Shown here one piece after another: positions 36,201 through 51,200 of a DNA stretch of 64,000 nt. Below the pieces are notes generated by a model. It was not told where the DNA came from. It worked only from the letters and a program-made list of their open reading frames with translations, and did not search any database. Origin of the DNA: Eupeodes corollae (taxonomy: Eukaryota > Arthropoda > Insecta > Diptera > Syrphidae); the NCBI RefSeq assembly GCF_945859685.1, contig NC_079147.1:183937174-184001173 (forward strand). Direction: 5' to 3'. Position 1 is the stretch's first letter. Each line of letters opens with the position of its first letter. The translations under genes were made by a program, and so were the position numbers.

Positions 36201-39200
36201 TTCCAGGATCTGCCGTAATGTGAATATTTGATCGACTGTGGACTTTCCTGGTCTAAAACCACACTGATAAGGACCTATCAGGCTGTTCACGATGGGCTTT
36301 AGACGTTAACATATTAAGGCAGAGAACATTTTATAAGCTATGTTAAGTAGACTGATTTATCTATAGTTGGTGCAGTTTAGAGGGTCTCCTTTTTAGAATC
36401 GGGCAAACAATATCGAGGTTCCATTCATCGGGTATGCTTTCTTCCAACAATATCTTACAGATAAGTTGGTGCATGTTCCTAACTAAATTATATCCAGCTG
36501 CTTTGAAGAGCTCGGCATTCAAGCCATCTGCACCAGCGGCTTTATTAGACTTCAACTTAGATATGGCAATCTTTACTTCGTCTGAGTCGGGAGGATAGGA
36601 TTGTTGGCTTTCCTCGTCTAAGTTGAATCGATCATCCTGCCTGACAGCGCAACCTGGAGGCCAGATAAACCTCTCCTTATAGGCCTAGGCTCCGAATGAG
36701 TTGTAGGAGCCCTATAAGGTGTTCACTAGTTCTACCTTACTGGAACTGTAGACGCCACCGTTGATTCCGTCTCGCGAATGCTTATACTGCCATCTGGATA
36801 AGGAGAGGTGCCTTTGTGGAAACACCTCTCCCCCCTCTTTCGTTTGCTACCTCCAACAACTTTCCACTGGGGTCGGAACCCCATCTCCAGTTGAGAGTTG
36901 AGAGTAGAAGTTGATAGACAGAGGTAGGTTTTGAGAAAAACCTATGGACGCTTGTGTCCTCTTGAATGCACATGTTGACTTTTCTCAAACTAGGTGTAGT
37001 CATATTCCTGTGCTACAGAGTACGGCCCTAGATCTTCTTTCCGTGTTGTATGATGACTCAGTCGGTCCTGATAGAATTGACCGTTTGTATTAAAAAATTG
37101 TGGGAATGCTTAAGTCGAAGTCCTAACGTTCATATTCAAACATTCCTTCTATGGAAGAAGTAATTTGTTTACACCAATATTAAAAAACAAATCAAGTCAA
37201 GCAAATAAAAAACTAAAGAGGCATTGCATTCCTATTCTTTTAAGAAGTTGTCTTTGAGACTGTTGCATATAGAGAAAAAGATCATCTGCTACAAATCTTC
37301 TCACATTTTCACTATAATTACATTGACTTTTCTACACTTAATGGCCAGCATGGATTTAATCAAACAAAAAATCACTCAGTTTTCCATTCTTTTTCTCAGC
37401 TTGAATTAAATGTTGCTCTGAAAATAGATCTTACCAATTAAATTTTACAACTTGTTTTTGTCTATTAACGAACGTAACGTTATGTTTTTGCGACCAAGTA
37501 AAATTTTCTTTTTTGCTGATGACATGAAGGTTTTCAAATAATAAAGTGTAAGAAAAATAGCTCTTCCTTTAACCCTTAAAAATGCAAAACGATAACTTTT
37601 ATTAAAAAACGAATCGTAGCTGTATTTGATTATTTTGCTTTGCAGCATAAACTCTGCCACGTCCTCACTTTATACAAGCTTTATAAATAAATAAATTAGG
37701 TGGCACAACAGTCAGTTAAGACTTTTGGCCTAGTGACTTACAACAATCAACCATCCCTGTGTGCTAATAATGTTTTCAAGTATCTACAGTTTTAAGCCGA
37801 ATCCGAACAGCTTATTTTAGAAAGCATTTTTCATGAAAAGATTAGCTCTTGGAGGATTTGTCAATTTCTCGCAAAAAGCAGTACCCCACGGAAAAAATGG
37901 AGATGACACGGGCAGGGGACCTCCGGCGTGATAGTCTAAAACACGCCTCGGCTACTACCCAAGCTCTTTAGGTACATGCAGATGACGACATCATCAGGAG
38001 AACCGAACAGGCTGTACACGTTTTCTTTGTTCAGATCAAGCAGGTGGCACAAAATTTGGGGCTGCACATTAGTCCAAGAAAAACAAAGTACAAAGCTAAA
38101 AACACAGTGGGTCAAACAATTAAGGTAGCGGAGCATGAATTTGAAGTGGTGCAATCCTTCAAATACCCTGGGTCAATAGTAGCAGCCGATAACAGAGTAA
38201 AAGAAGTAAAAATACGCGGTCCAACAGAGCCTACTTTAACCTGAGTTCGAGAGAAACTCAGATAATTGTTGGCTCCTTATATGAGGAAGGACGAAGCAGA
38301 TATTGCAACCAAAATTTAACTCTGTAGACTCAGGTGAGCAGGACACCAGCTCGGAAAGTCATTTGTAGTACATTTTGTGGTAGACGAAATAGTGACAGAA
38401 AATGCTTTTCTGTATTTGTAAGTACTGAGATTATTTTTGTAGCCGCACTACACGAATGTGGATTACCTTTAACCGGTTCAATACTTCCCATTCTAATGAA
38501 TGTGCAGATATTCAAACCAAATACGCATCTTCCTTCTAATCCAATCGCAATTTTCTGATCGCTCGCATTGTGCTTACATTTTTAAGGATATTGATATCCC
38601 TAACATAAAAACGCGAAAAGATGGACCAAGAGGATACTAAGCCATCCTCTTTGAAGATAATATATCTTAAATTGAACTCTTCAATTTTAAAGTGCATAGG
38701 GTAAAATAAAGTTAAGAATAAGCCAATTAAAATGGTTCTTTTACTATTGAAGGGAAATAGACATATATAACTATTCATAGTGCGAAAACAGCAACTTCAA
38801 AAGTATGTAAATGAATTTAAGAAACTCTTTGAGATTTTGACAAAACTAAAACTTTTCTAAGGTGAAATGGTATAAACCAGAAATAATTATTTTGTTTTTT
38901 AACTTGTTCAAACTTACTTTGCATGGAAATGGTTTCTCGCCGGTATGAGTCCTAGTGTGCACCGTCAACTGACCTCTCGTTCGAAATCTCTTCTGACAAA
39001 AACTACACGAATGTGGCAGCTCACCGGTGTGCATTGTCTTATGTAAATTTAAGGTACTTTTCGTATGGAATTTCTTATCACAAACATTACATCCATATTG
39101 TGGATTTTTACCACAATCCGACTTCATATGCTCCGCCAGCAGTGTCCGCGATGAACACAACTTACTGCAAATATAACATCGATGGAGTAGCGGTTTCTTC

Positions 39201-42200
39201 TTCTGTCTTAGCGTTAGATCTTGTTCTTTGTGCATTTCTAGTTGATGTTTTCGCAAAGTGGCATTGTCAGCAAGTGTGACATGACATAAATGACAAAATG
39301 TTTCATCTACAAAAAAAAAAACATAACATATTTATATCTCAAATAAAAAACAAAAACCTTACTGGGTCCAGCATCCATCACTAACTCAGGTCGCAGCTCA
39401 AAAGCTTTTCCCTGAAGTTCACTGTCATTTTGAAAATGTATCGTCAGAAGGTGTTTTTTAAACGGTCTCAGTTGAGTATACTGCCTTGGACATGCGGGAC
39501 AAATCCAAACATAACGGTATTTTTCATTCAAAGCATTCGCAACCATATTATAGACTTGTGTATCGTCCAACATGGGGAAAAACAGCGACGCAGGTTTATT
39601 TGCTTCGTCAACTTCTGCCTTTGGTAATACTGGTTTGGCCTCAACAAATGTAGGTGGATCATCGAGCTTGACTTTCTCGGCTTTTTTATATTCCTCGGTG
39701 AGGGTTTTGATGACATTGTTAACATTATTGAAATTTGGTAACCTATTTGACTGAATGATATCTTCAAAGTCAAATTCTCCACTCGAAGGAATCTGGAATT
39801 GCTGTTGGCTGATGTCACCTTGTCCGTTCAATGTGGACGTGGAACTACAAGTAATATCTTCTTCCATCTTCACTGAAACACAATTTGTTTCATCTACGAC
39901 TAATGCAGCTTCGTCGTCGTCACCTCCACTGCAAGCGTTTTCTGAATCCATCTGCATCTGATCTGCATCCCCCGATGTGCAGTTGTAATCGGATGAGTAC
40001 GGTGTATCATCACCGGCAGAGTCAACCGCCACCGCCAACGCTGCCGCCGCCGCTGCCGAAGCCTTCTTTTTTGCCCATGCATCTAGAAGCAGTTGAGATT
40101 GTTTGCTAATTGTTTCAAAATGATCCAATCCGCAATTCTTTAAAGTGGGTAATTTTCCATTCGGAGCCTTAAAATGCATTGGATTTGGACTGTTTGTGCT
40201 TTTTGGAGGAACAAAAGTTAGACATATTTTTTTTGATAAGTTCGTGGTATTTTCTAAGACGTCATCTTTTATCTTATGTGGAAGTGCTTTGCGTCTTGAA
40301 ACATGGCCAAGTTCAAGTGCGATTGGTTTCTCCTTAACCACCACATTTTGTACAGAACCTATTGAACCTCTATTTTTCAAAGCATACTTTCGTTTTTTCT
40401 TTTTTGGTGATGAAGATGTTATTGTTGTGGTTTTTGTTTTTGTTGTTGATGATGATGATTTGCTACTATCACAATCTAAAGATTTTTGTTCTTTGATTTC
40501 TTTTTTAACTTTAAAGCCTAATCCATTTGGTTCGAAAGAGGGATTAAAAGGGAATTTAGTTTGTCGTACTTTTTTGGCTTTTCGATCGAATAGTTCTTCA
40601 AGCAATAAATCAGTGTTATCAGTCGCACTATCAGGTTGCTCTGGTTCTGGTGATTCTGGTTCATCTTTGATGTAAGGAAGTGGTATGGGCATTTTTAGTT
40701 TAGGTGGTTCGTTAGCTTCATAATCATCATCGTCGTCGAGAGGTTCTTCTTTGATGAAATTTGTTTGAAGTAATTTATAAACGTTTCCTTCGGAGTTGAC
40801 ACTTTCATTTTCAGACTGGGGAGCATCAGCTTAAAAAAAAAAAAACAAAAAAAAATAAATAAGGCGACTTGTTACTTAAAAGCTGACAATTTTAAGATAC
40901 ATTGCTTCTTCAGGGTTTAAAGGATGGGATTCGATTTTAATTTCATAATAAAGAAATAAAACAAGAAATTATCTTAAAATAAAAATTGGTATTATGGTGA
41001 TGAATATAAAATGTGCAAATATTTTGCAACCATTTTTTAACTCAGTCACCAAAAGTTAAAGGGAGTAAGAAATGTTTGAGGAATATACGCGGAGGGCCAT
41101 ATGAAACGTTTCTCTTAAAATTCCGTTGACATGGTTGGTAATCAATGTTTTTAGGGCTACAATGTGTCTTGGTTTTTCGACGCCTGGTAAACCCGGGAGT
41201 GGTGGCCAAGTGAAGTCAGTTTCAGGACTTGGCAACACAGCGAATCGTTTCAAGTTTGGGCGTTTAAGTTGCCTAGGCGTTTTGTTTAGTTTTGAACCTA
41301 CAGTAAATTGGTCAGGGAAATTTAATGATGAAACGTGTTTTGAACGCCCGGCGAACTTTCTTTTTTATCATGTCGAATGTATTTAAATACGCTTGTATGT
41401 ACGCTTCCGCAGGAATTTCTTGATGTTTTTCATTCCAATGAACCGTTTCTGGATTTCATGGGAGATACCATTCCATGAGATGAAAGAGTTTTCAATGCAT
41501 CCCGAAAAAGTTAAACTGGGCACCGAGATCTTGTGATTAGGCGACGTAAGATTTTGGTGTGTGCGTGTGTTTTTTTTAAAGTGATATGCAAAAGCTATTA
41601 CATATTAAATGCCATTGGTCAAATTTAGGGACATGCTGTTCATAGCTCGTATATTCTTAAATACGCTTGCAAACCAGTTTTTTTATAGGGGAATCAGAAG
41701 TTTAAGAACTTAGTTATATTAAACCGATTTTAATTGTAAAACTACTTGAATTAGAATCCAACCAAAGAAATATATATTAAATATCTGGTCGAAATAAAGG
41801 AGTTGATTTTGAAAAGAAAGAAGAGCTAGAAGGAAAGGACATTCCTTACATACCTTTGCTTGGTAGATTTCTAAAAAGTCTGACGCTCAAGTTTTGAAAA
41901 AAATGCCCACGATAGCCTTAAAAGAAACTCTAATTATTATAAAGGAGTGCCTTAAACTAAGAAGTCATTGCTATACCTTAACAAGGTTAGCCACAAACAG
42001 AATTTACGTGTTCGCTGCCGCCCATATAACTTTCGTTTTTTTTCACCCCTGTGCCAAAGTGTTTTCTGGCATAAAAGTGTATGTTAAGTGTTTATAAATT
42101 GCTCTCTGTCTCTCTTTTTCGAAGATTTGGAATCGTCTTTTGAAGAAGAGTTTTTGGATTAAGTTGTGATTCCAGGTGTTTCTGATGGACCTCTAACCGA

Positions 42201-45200
42201 ATGGACAACAGTGAGTGGCCAATCCCTCAAAGCGTTCACTTTCAAACAGAATGGTGTTGTAAATATTAAACCCCAAGCATCAGCACGACCTATTGATGTT
42301 CTTGGGCTTATGGTCACAGAATAGGTCTTTCCTCTTATTGTCACCAAAAAAAATGCAAATGCCAACCAATTTTTACTGAGCACCACTATATACCACTAAT
42401 AGGTAGACACCAACGTTCAAGAGGTACACAAATTCCTTGGAGTGGTGATGTATATGGGAATTGTAAAGTACCTATCTATTGCTCACATCTGGAGCACTGA
42501 TAAGTTCTTCCAAAACTCCTTCGTGCTGCAAGTGATGTCGCAGAATAGATTCCAGTTACTTTTACAGTTCATTCACTTTGCGGACAATTCAATAAATAGT
42601 GGAAACGTTTGGGAAAAGTAAGTGGACTTTTGGACATACTTGAACAAAACTTCGTCAAAGCTAGAAGCCCAAAAGAAATTTTGACAGTAGATGTATCAAT
42701 GGTCAGTATAACTCAGGAAAAGCACACAAGTATGGTATAAAAGTCTAAAAACTTTGTGATCCAGCCGTGTACACTTACACCAGTGCCATATATGCAGGAA
42801 AAATGATTCAAGTAAAAAAAGAGGAAAAGCTTCCCAAAGCACATCGTATTCGACTCAAATTGCCTTAGACTTGGCCGAAAAATAATTAGGCAAGGTTAGA
42901 ACCATTGCCTTCAAATAATTTGAATACATGCATTTCCTTATATATACTTGTTTGGTATCACGTTACCATATATTATATAAAATATAATTGAAGTCTCTAG
43001 CGTTTTTCGTTCATGAGATATTCATGTTTAACCACAATGTTGACCTTTTTTTTAAACTGCTATGGTAAAATTTTTTGGCAGCTGGCCAATCAGATACCAG
43101 AAACTTGCCTTACTTTCAAGTCCCTTGTGTTGTTTGAACCTGCCCAATAACTTCCTACTAATTTCGATTCTTCTAACTCGCTAAACGAAAATACACAGCC
43201 CAGAGAGTCGACTATGAATCCAGGTGCAGAGAATTGCCACTTTGTAGGCGTTAAGGATTAAAAAGATCCTTGAAATCGGAAAGCATTACATTTGAATACA
43301 GTTTTGTGGGGATAGTAATACGTTTTCAATTCAGCTCTTAAGTGTCCAAAAATCAGCGGGGTTTTTACAAGATGCTAATCGGACTGCTTGCTTTTCAGTG
43401 TATAAACTTTTTTTTAGTCTTACAAAACTATTTTAACTTCTTATTGGCCTCTATATACAAACCCTTAAATCATCCTTGGGTAGAGTTACGGAAGATCGTC
43501 AACCACAAAAATGATGATAAACGAGCTTCTAGACTTTCTTCGTCAAACCAGGGTTCTTGTTTTTCGTTTTCTTTCGTTTGGTTGAGTCCTTCTTGTGGGT
43601 ATGAGGCTTTCACAATCCGTTTAAACACCCCTTCCAAGAACATTTCTCTTGATGTCTTTGAGAATTGGACATTTACCCATGAAGTGAAATACATGCATCT
43701 TCTCTCACTTGTAGATTACATAAGGAGCATAATATTGGTAAATCCTTCCTATGTGGAATGCAGTATCATCTTTTGCAATTAGATGGTACAGTGATTCTTT
43801 TCATTGATTGAAATCAAAGGTATCTATGTTAAGGTCCATGTCACTCCGCCACTATCGTCGGTAAACGGTAATTATCCATATTCATGATTTTGAGCACATA
43901 ATCAATCCGTATTCGAAGTGTCCGTACAAAGAGTGGTTGCAGTCCCGTTTCCAACATAACTATATAGTTCGGCGTATTCGATGGCACCCGGAAGATCCTT
44001 TTAACGTAGAAGCGTAACAATTTTTCCACATCTTCATATTGTTTCGCTCCCCACACTTGAGCTAAATAGAATAAGATTGATTCTGCTACTGCTTTAAAAA
44101 CTGTGTACTTACTGCTGTGTGCGATATTTCTGTTTGAGAAACACCTACTCCAAGATGCGCTGATGGCGGCTTATGCACTTTTAAGCTTTTCTCTTAGATG
44201 CGTTTTCATATTTAATTTTTTTGTCAAAATCACTCCAAGGTATTTGAACTCTTTGACAATCTCTATATTTTCAATATTGTAGTTTCATTTTTCATTAAGG
44301 CAGTTTCTACCTCCTCCGTTCTTAAAAATCATGATCTTGGACTTTTCCATGTTTACTATTAGGTTACATATTTTACAGTACTTAAAAATGCGGTTTATCA
44401 TAAGCTGTAGTGATTCTGGAGATGACGCGAGAACCACAATATTATCCGCAAACAAGAGTGCTTAAATTAATCCTGCTGCATGTTCGATATCTGCAGGTAA
44501 GACATCGACTAAGCCTTCGATAAATAGAGCGAATAGGCTTGGACTCATCGTACAACCTTGTCTAACACCTGATTCAGTTCTAAACCAATCCGACTTTTCT
44601 CTACCATTCCAAACTGCTGGATTAGTATTCAATCCATATACAGGCTTTGCAGGACTCTTCCAAATTTTAACAACATTCCCATACCAAAGAGCTTATAGAA
44701 AAGAGCTTGCCTATTCACCGTGTCAAATGCAGACTTAAAATCCACGAAAAACGAGTATAACTTCTTCCTTCTTCTTATAAATGAATCCGCAATGCTTTTC
44801 AGAACAAAGATATGATCGATTGTTGAGTAACCGGATCTAAAGCCTGCCTGAGATTCTTTCAACAGCTTATTGTCTTCAATCAATTTATTGAGCCGTGTTT
44901 GCAGAACAGATGTAAATATTTTATAACACGAATTTAAAAAAGATATTTCTCGATAGTTCGACATCACAGACCAGCTTCTTTTTTTGTAGATCGGAAAAAT
45001 GATTGATTTCCTAAATTCTTGAGGAATCATACCTGATTCCAACACCTCGTTGTAAACTGCAGTAAGCTTACTTATTAACTCAACGGTTCCATACTTAAAA
45101 AATTCCGCTGGCTTCATTTTTTTCGTTGCTGCATCTACTTCTTCGTTTGTTATATCTGTGTCCAAAACTTCATTACAAATACCCGGATGTGCAAAATGAA

Positions 45201-48200
45201 AGTTGTTTCCTTCATGAATTGGGTTAAGCAATTTTTTAAAATGGTCTGCTAAAAGAAAGGGGCTCAACATGGGATGGATTTTAACCAGTTTACCATTGAA
45301 ATGGTTCACCAACTTCCAAAAGTCCTTCGAGTTCATACAATTTGATAACCGTCTAGCTTCTGTCTCAAAGTATTTTGTTTTCTTTTGGAAACACAAGGTC
45401 CTGTAATAGGTGTTTACTTGAAGATTTTGTCTTTTAAAGTGCTCATGGCTTGAGGGACGATAAGCTCTTACCACCAAATGATAATTTTCTGGGCTTGTTT
45501 GAGTATGTGAGAAGATTTGTAACTCTCTCAAAAATAACTTCTTCTAGTTTGTTATTTCCTTGCCTTGTAACTTTTCTTGAATAATGAAGTTTGAAATAAT
45601 TTTCATCACATACCATGAAAATTTCCTGTTTCAAAGGAAAGTTTGAATACGTACGTAAGCGGTTCAACTAAAGCAATTCCACATTTTTGTTTTTTACAAT
45701 CGGGGAATTTCACCGGAGCCGCCTGAGCTGTCATCAATCAACACGGAAAGAAGATTCAAGACAGTACTCTAGCGCACAGGGATATGACAACAGCTTCTTC
45801 TTCACCAACTACTTAAACCCTATTATAAAAATGTCTCTCGGAAAATTGGTCGCAAAAGCTTTAAAGATATCGACTGTTTTATCTAAACAAAAATTAATGT
45901 AAATGAAGGTAATTGGAGCCATCTGATTTCTCCCTAACGTTGACAAGTTTTCAAGATCTTTAAGGATCATCTTTTAGAGAGGTATACCCATGAGTTGATG
46001 AGTTATAACCAAAATTAGAAAGAATCTTAAATTCATTATAAAAAGAGTAGTTCGTTTTAGGTACATTTTCCATGACTTATTTCTTTCATAATAATTTCAT
46101 ATTTTTCAATCACTTACCTTCTGCATCTGATTCGTTCTTTTTATTAAGATAACCCTGTTGCTTTCGTTCACCTTCTTTAGCTGATATTAGTAATTTTCGT
46201 AAAATTTGATCCGATATAGATTCTGTTTCAGGAAGATTTTCCAAAGCTTAAGAAAAGAATAAAAACAAACAAAAATTCGTAAAGAAGCTTTTAAAAAAAT
46301 ATTAAATAAATAAATATTTACGTTCGGAAATATCAGCAAACCCTTTCATCATTTGTTGAGCAAATGCTTCAAAATCGGTATCTCTGGTTACAACTGAAAA
46401 ACCACTCTTAGGACTCGAAAGATGTTCTAAATTATTATTGTCAACTGGCAACTTTTTATGTTCATTCTCAGCTAAAATACATAAACAAAATCAGTAATAA
46501 CAACATTTGTCTCTTTTAAAATTTGATGGGTGATGTAAATTAGTTATGTACGTACAAGAAGATTCATTTGAATGTTCCTGAAATAACGCTCTAGATTTCT
46601 TCTTTTTTGGTTTTGCTAAAGAGAATCAAACAATAATAACAAGTTGTATTATAATTGAGGATATTTTATAATTATGGAGCAAGCCTTAAAGTGGATTTAA
46701 ACTCACCAGTTTTAACTTTAGTCTTGGATCTTCTAGAAGGCGTATGAACTTGTTTATCTGGAATTACAACTGAAAAGAAACTAAATTCAATAAACCACTC
46801 TTAATTTAAAAATCATTAAAAATAAGCTATACCCATGCTATTAGTTGCTCGAAATATTTTCTTTGTTGGAGTTTCGGTTTCACTTTGATCTAAAAGAAGA
46901 TCAAACAAATTTAAGTGAAATAAATTTCTAAGCTTTGTTTTATACCTTCTTCTTCCTTCACAACAACATTATCACATGTATGTTTCTTTAAATCCTCATA
47001 AGTCTTGCAAATCTCGCCACATTGCTGACAAGTGTTATGTTTCTTTTTGTGATTATTTAAATCTCTTGAGTTTGCAAATTTTAAATTACAAATCTACAAA
47101 TAAAATTCTTAAACATCTTGAATTTGAATTTTTTATACAAATTGAACTCTTACATCACATTGGCTACCAGAGGGACCATAAAATATATGCGGTGGTCGAC
47201 CTATAGTAGTACGTGTGGCCTCTTTTTGTGGTGATGCATTTTCCATTCTGCGATTATGTATTTTTTGTAAATGAGTACTAAGAGCATAAGATGTAACAAA
47301 TTTCTGACCGCATAGACGACAATCATTTTTATATTGACAATTGCGTTCGTGTAGTTTAAGAGCTGTACGACTTTTTAAAAACATATCACAAAATTTACAC
47401 TGATTAGAATTTAATTCGATATTAGATTCTTCGCTTCGTAGACTATCTTCGTTTTGAGATAAATTTGTTAGAGGTGTTAAGGATTCGTGTGGTTCTTCCA
47501 AAGCGACGGAATCTTTTGTTGATGGTTCTTCTTTTGGCACTAGCTGCAAAGGAAAGATAAAAGATTTTACACTCAAACAAATACAAATATTTAAGACATA
47601 CCCAATCTTCTGATATTTGTACTTCAGGTTCTCTAATGTCAAGTGATGATGGGAAATAGTCCATTTCATTTTCAGCTGTAGAAAAAAAACTAAGTTTAGA
47701 AACAAAGTCTACTTCACATAAAAAAGTCTTAAGAAACAATTAAACGAGTAAGCCTCAACAACGCAAAACACAGAATTTCCGAGCAAAGGAATATACCTAG
47801 ACTGTGGCAGCCTTATGGAGCAACGTTTTATCAAAACGGATACAAGTCTTGACCAAAGTTTCATTGGAACTGCAAGAAACAAATTTCCAAGCAAAAAAAT
47901 CTCCATAGCTTTTACAACTTAGCAGATATCAATATGCTTATTGATTGGTATTCGTAAGTTCGTAACTCTGCTTTAGTTAGAGGGTGTAGCAACGGATGGA
48001 GAGACGAAAGAGGATACATTCCAAAGTCTTTGTTCAAGTCTACGTAAAAGAACAAAAGCCACTCGAAAAGAACAAACAACTTTGTGTGTTTTGTTAATTT
48101 TAAGGAAGCACATGAAACGGTGAAAAGGCAGGCTTTGATCTATAAACTAGCATCGCTTAAAGTATCCTAGTTGGGTTTCATGCTTCTGGATGCGTGTTTT

Positions 48201-51200
48201 ACAAGGGTTCATCTTAAGCCATAGTTTTTTTGCTTTAAATTGATGATGTTGCTGACATTCTTTTTGTTGGAGTAAACTGTGTTCGAAATCTAATAAAGGT
48301 TGCTAGCGGAAAATCCTTTTGCACTCCACTCCATGAAAACGAAGATCATGATTTTTAATTGTTAAAATATTGCTATCTTTAAATTTAAACTTTTTAAAAT
48401 ACGAAAAGATGAAAGTACCGGAGCTAAGTTAGCACTCAACATAATGTGGTAAACATTTTTCACAAATTCAAACATTGATTTTGCTTAAAATTATTAATAC
48501 TTGTGTGTTATGGAATGCTTTGGAGCTTTTGGAGTCTTTTGACCATTTTAAAGGGATCCAAAGGTATTTCTTGAAGCAACTTACCGTCTCTACACCTTTG
48601 TATGCCTTTTATTTGAAGGCTCACTGTGTTTTATATAACCAGAGTTATAAAGACAAACGGGAACAGTTTTCAGAGATCAATCGTGTTTAGATCGCTACAG
48701 TTCTTTTTTTTTCCAGGGAATGGAATCAGCGTTACTTACTTTATTATTTTCCGAACGTAACGTAAGTAGGTTAGGTTAGGTTTAAGTGGCTATCCGTGAT
48801 GGAAGTAGGAAACACTGAGGCAAGTTTAATGGCAGAATATTCGACCTGTACTTAACTAAAGCATCGGCTAAATCGACCGCATCGAATTCCAGATTAATAT
48901 ACAAGAGTTCCAATCATCTTATATTATCTGCAGAAAGCATCTTTAACATTTTGTTTCCTAGTGGTTTCGCAGAGGAATCACAAAATTAATACTTTTCTGA
49001 TATCTACCTAGTGGTTTGATGACAAACACCAAATCCTTTTGTGCAAAATGTAATTGACACTTTCTGGAACAAATGGTAAACAACAACTTTACGGTTATAT
49101 ACAAAAATATTAACAGAAACTATCAATACTTATTCAAATTTAGAAGTTAACTCAAATATCTTTCATTTTCAGTGAGTCTGTTTTCATTTTGGTTAAAGAT
49201 ACTTTTATTTTTGTTTTTGTCTCCACAATAACTATCGCTTTAAAATTGATATCAACACATTTGGTATCCCACAAGGATCACCATTATCAGTTGCGCTTTT
49301 CATAATGGCTTTCAATGAGATCAGTGTCATGATTGAAAAATATAAAATTCTCGATCATTGTGTTTACGCTGATGATCTTTTCATCATGTGCAAACTCAAC
49401 GATTTAGAGAAAACAAAAAATTAATTTTCAAAAATTGTAATCGATATTGTAAAATGGTGTAATAACTCAGGAGCAAAGCTCTCATTAAACAAATGTAAAA
49501 CTCTACATATATGTCGCAAATTATCATGTCCTAACCTTGACTTAGCTATAAATAATGTAAATATTGAAAGCGTAGAAAACTTAGATATTTAAGAATTAAG
49601 ATTTAATACTTAGTATAATTGGAAACCACACTGTATGAATCTTAAAAAGAGCCTAGCTGCAAGAAGCAATATTATAAGTTATTTATCCAACAATAATTAA
49701 ATGTTCACATTAATACACTATGTAGAATTACTAAAGGTTTAGTTTTCGCAAGAAGGGGTATTAACGCAAGTAGGAGTATCAACGCCTATCGGACTACAAG
49801 AATAGACTACATCATGGCAGAGGCTGGACTTCCTACTTTGGAACAGCGTCAATCAGAAAGCCTGTTAAAAATACTGCCAAAGCTTCTATTCTCGAAGGAC
49901 TCCGTCATTGATAAAGAGATCGACTCAACCTCCAACTTGAAAAAAATATGCGTGTTCCATCTACAATTGCTAAAGCCTTGTCAACTGCAAAGGAAATGGG
50001 GTTACCATTTAAGCGTTTCAAAAAAAACACCACTTCAACCTTCCTACCGTGGAAAATTAATAAAAACTCGTTTGAACTAACTCTACCAGTATACAACAAA
50101 GACAACACAAACAACACAGTCTATCATTCCACTTTAGCCGAAATCATGTAAAATTTAAAACAAGAAAGTTGGATTCCTGTCTTCACGGATGGGTCTAAAT
50201 CAACTTTAAATACTTCGTTTGCAGTAACTCAAGAAGACGGAGCTCTGTTAAGAGCTGGAGTTTTATGGGAATTCTCATCAATCTTCATTTCTGAAGCTGC
50301 TAAAACTGTCCGGGAATCCACTTCTAAAGCAGTAATTTTCTCCGCCAGTCTAAAGTAATCCTTAATCCGAACAACAACAACTAAATAATTACCAATATAA
50401 GATATTTGCTCATAAAACACACGACAAAATTAAAATGAATGTGGGTACCCAGTCATATCGGTATACCAGGCAATGAATATGTCGACAAAGCTGCAAAACT
50501 CTGCAACGAAGCACCTGTTTGTACTTTCGATACATTTTCAAAGAACGACATTCAAAGATATATCGATCAATTACTTTAAAAGAACGAAATTTTCAACTGG
50601 AATAGCTACAAAAATCATTATGCAAAGATAAACACTGACCGATACGCTACCTACCGCTATCTACCCATCATCACTCTCTCTAGGACAACAATATCAAACT
50701 TTATTCGCCTTCGCTTAGGACACAGTTAACTCACCAAAACCTATTAAGGAAAAATAGCCCACCACTCTGCCCGCCATGCAACAACAACTTGAACATATAT
50801 TTGGCTTATCATCATGTGGAATTTCCAAAAAATGAATGCTGTTCTAAAAACAGACCAAAATATTTATTCATTTTTTAATACCTATGAATATTTTGATAAT
50901 ATAATTAACTAATAAGTTATATTAGAGTGGCAAGCTTTTGTAGCTAGAGCTCTTTTCTATTAACATAGGATTTGTAATTTTATGTTTATAAATAATAATA
51001 ATACATTAAAATTGAAAGAATGCTGTAAAATTGAGCACCTCAACATTACATTTTTTAGTGTAACATAAATTGCAACACTGACTTTCTGAGTCACTGCACC
51101 TTCCTTCATGCGATATTCACAAATTTACAATTACTGAGATATACAACGACAATGGCAGCTCCTAACGTGCCGTTTTAGTCTTTTAAAACTATAAAATAAC

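Noticed and set aside
40145..40675. 176-aa plus-strand frame rich in Phe and Val
   Set aside because: It is the antisense shadow of zinc-finger exon 10, which is in frame with fingers and splice sites.
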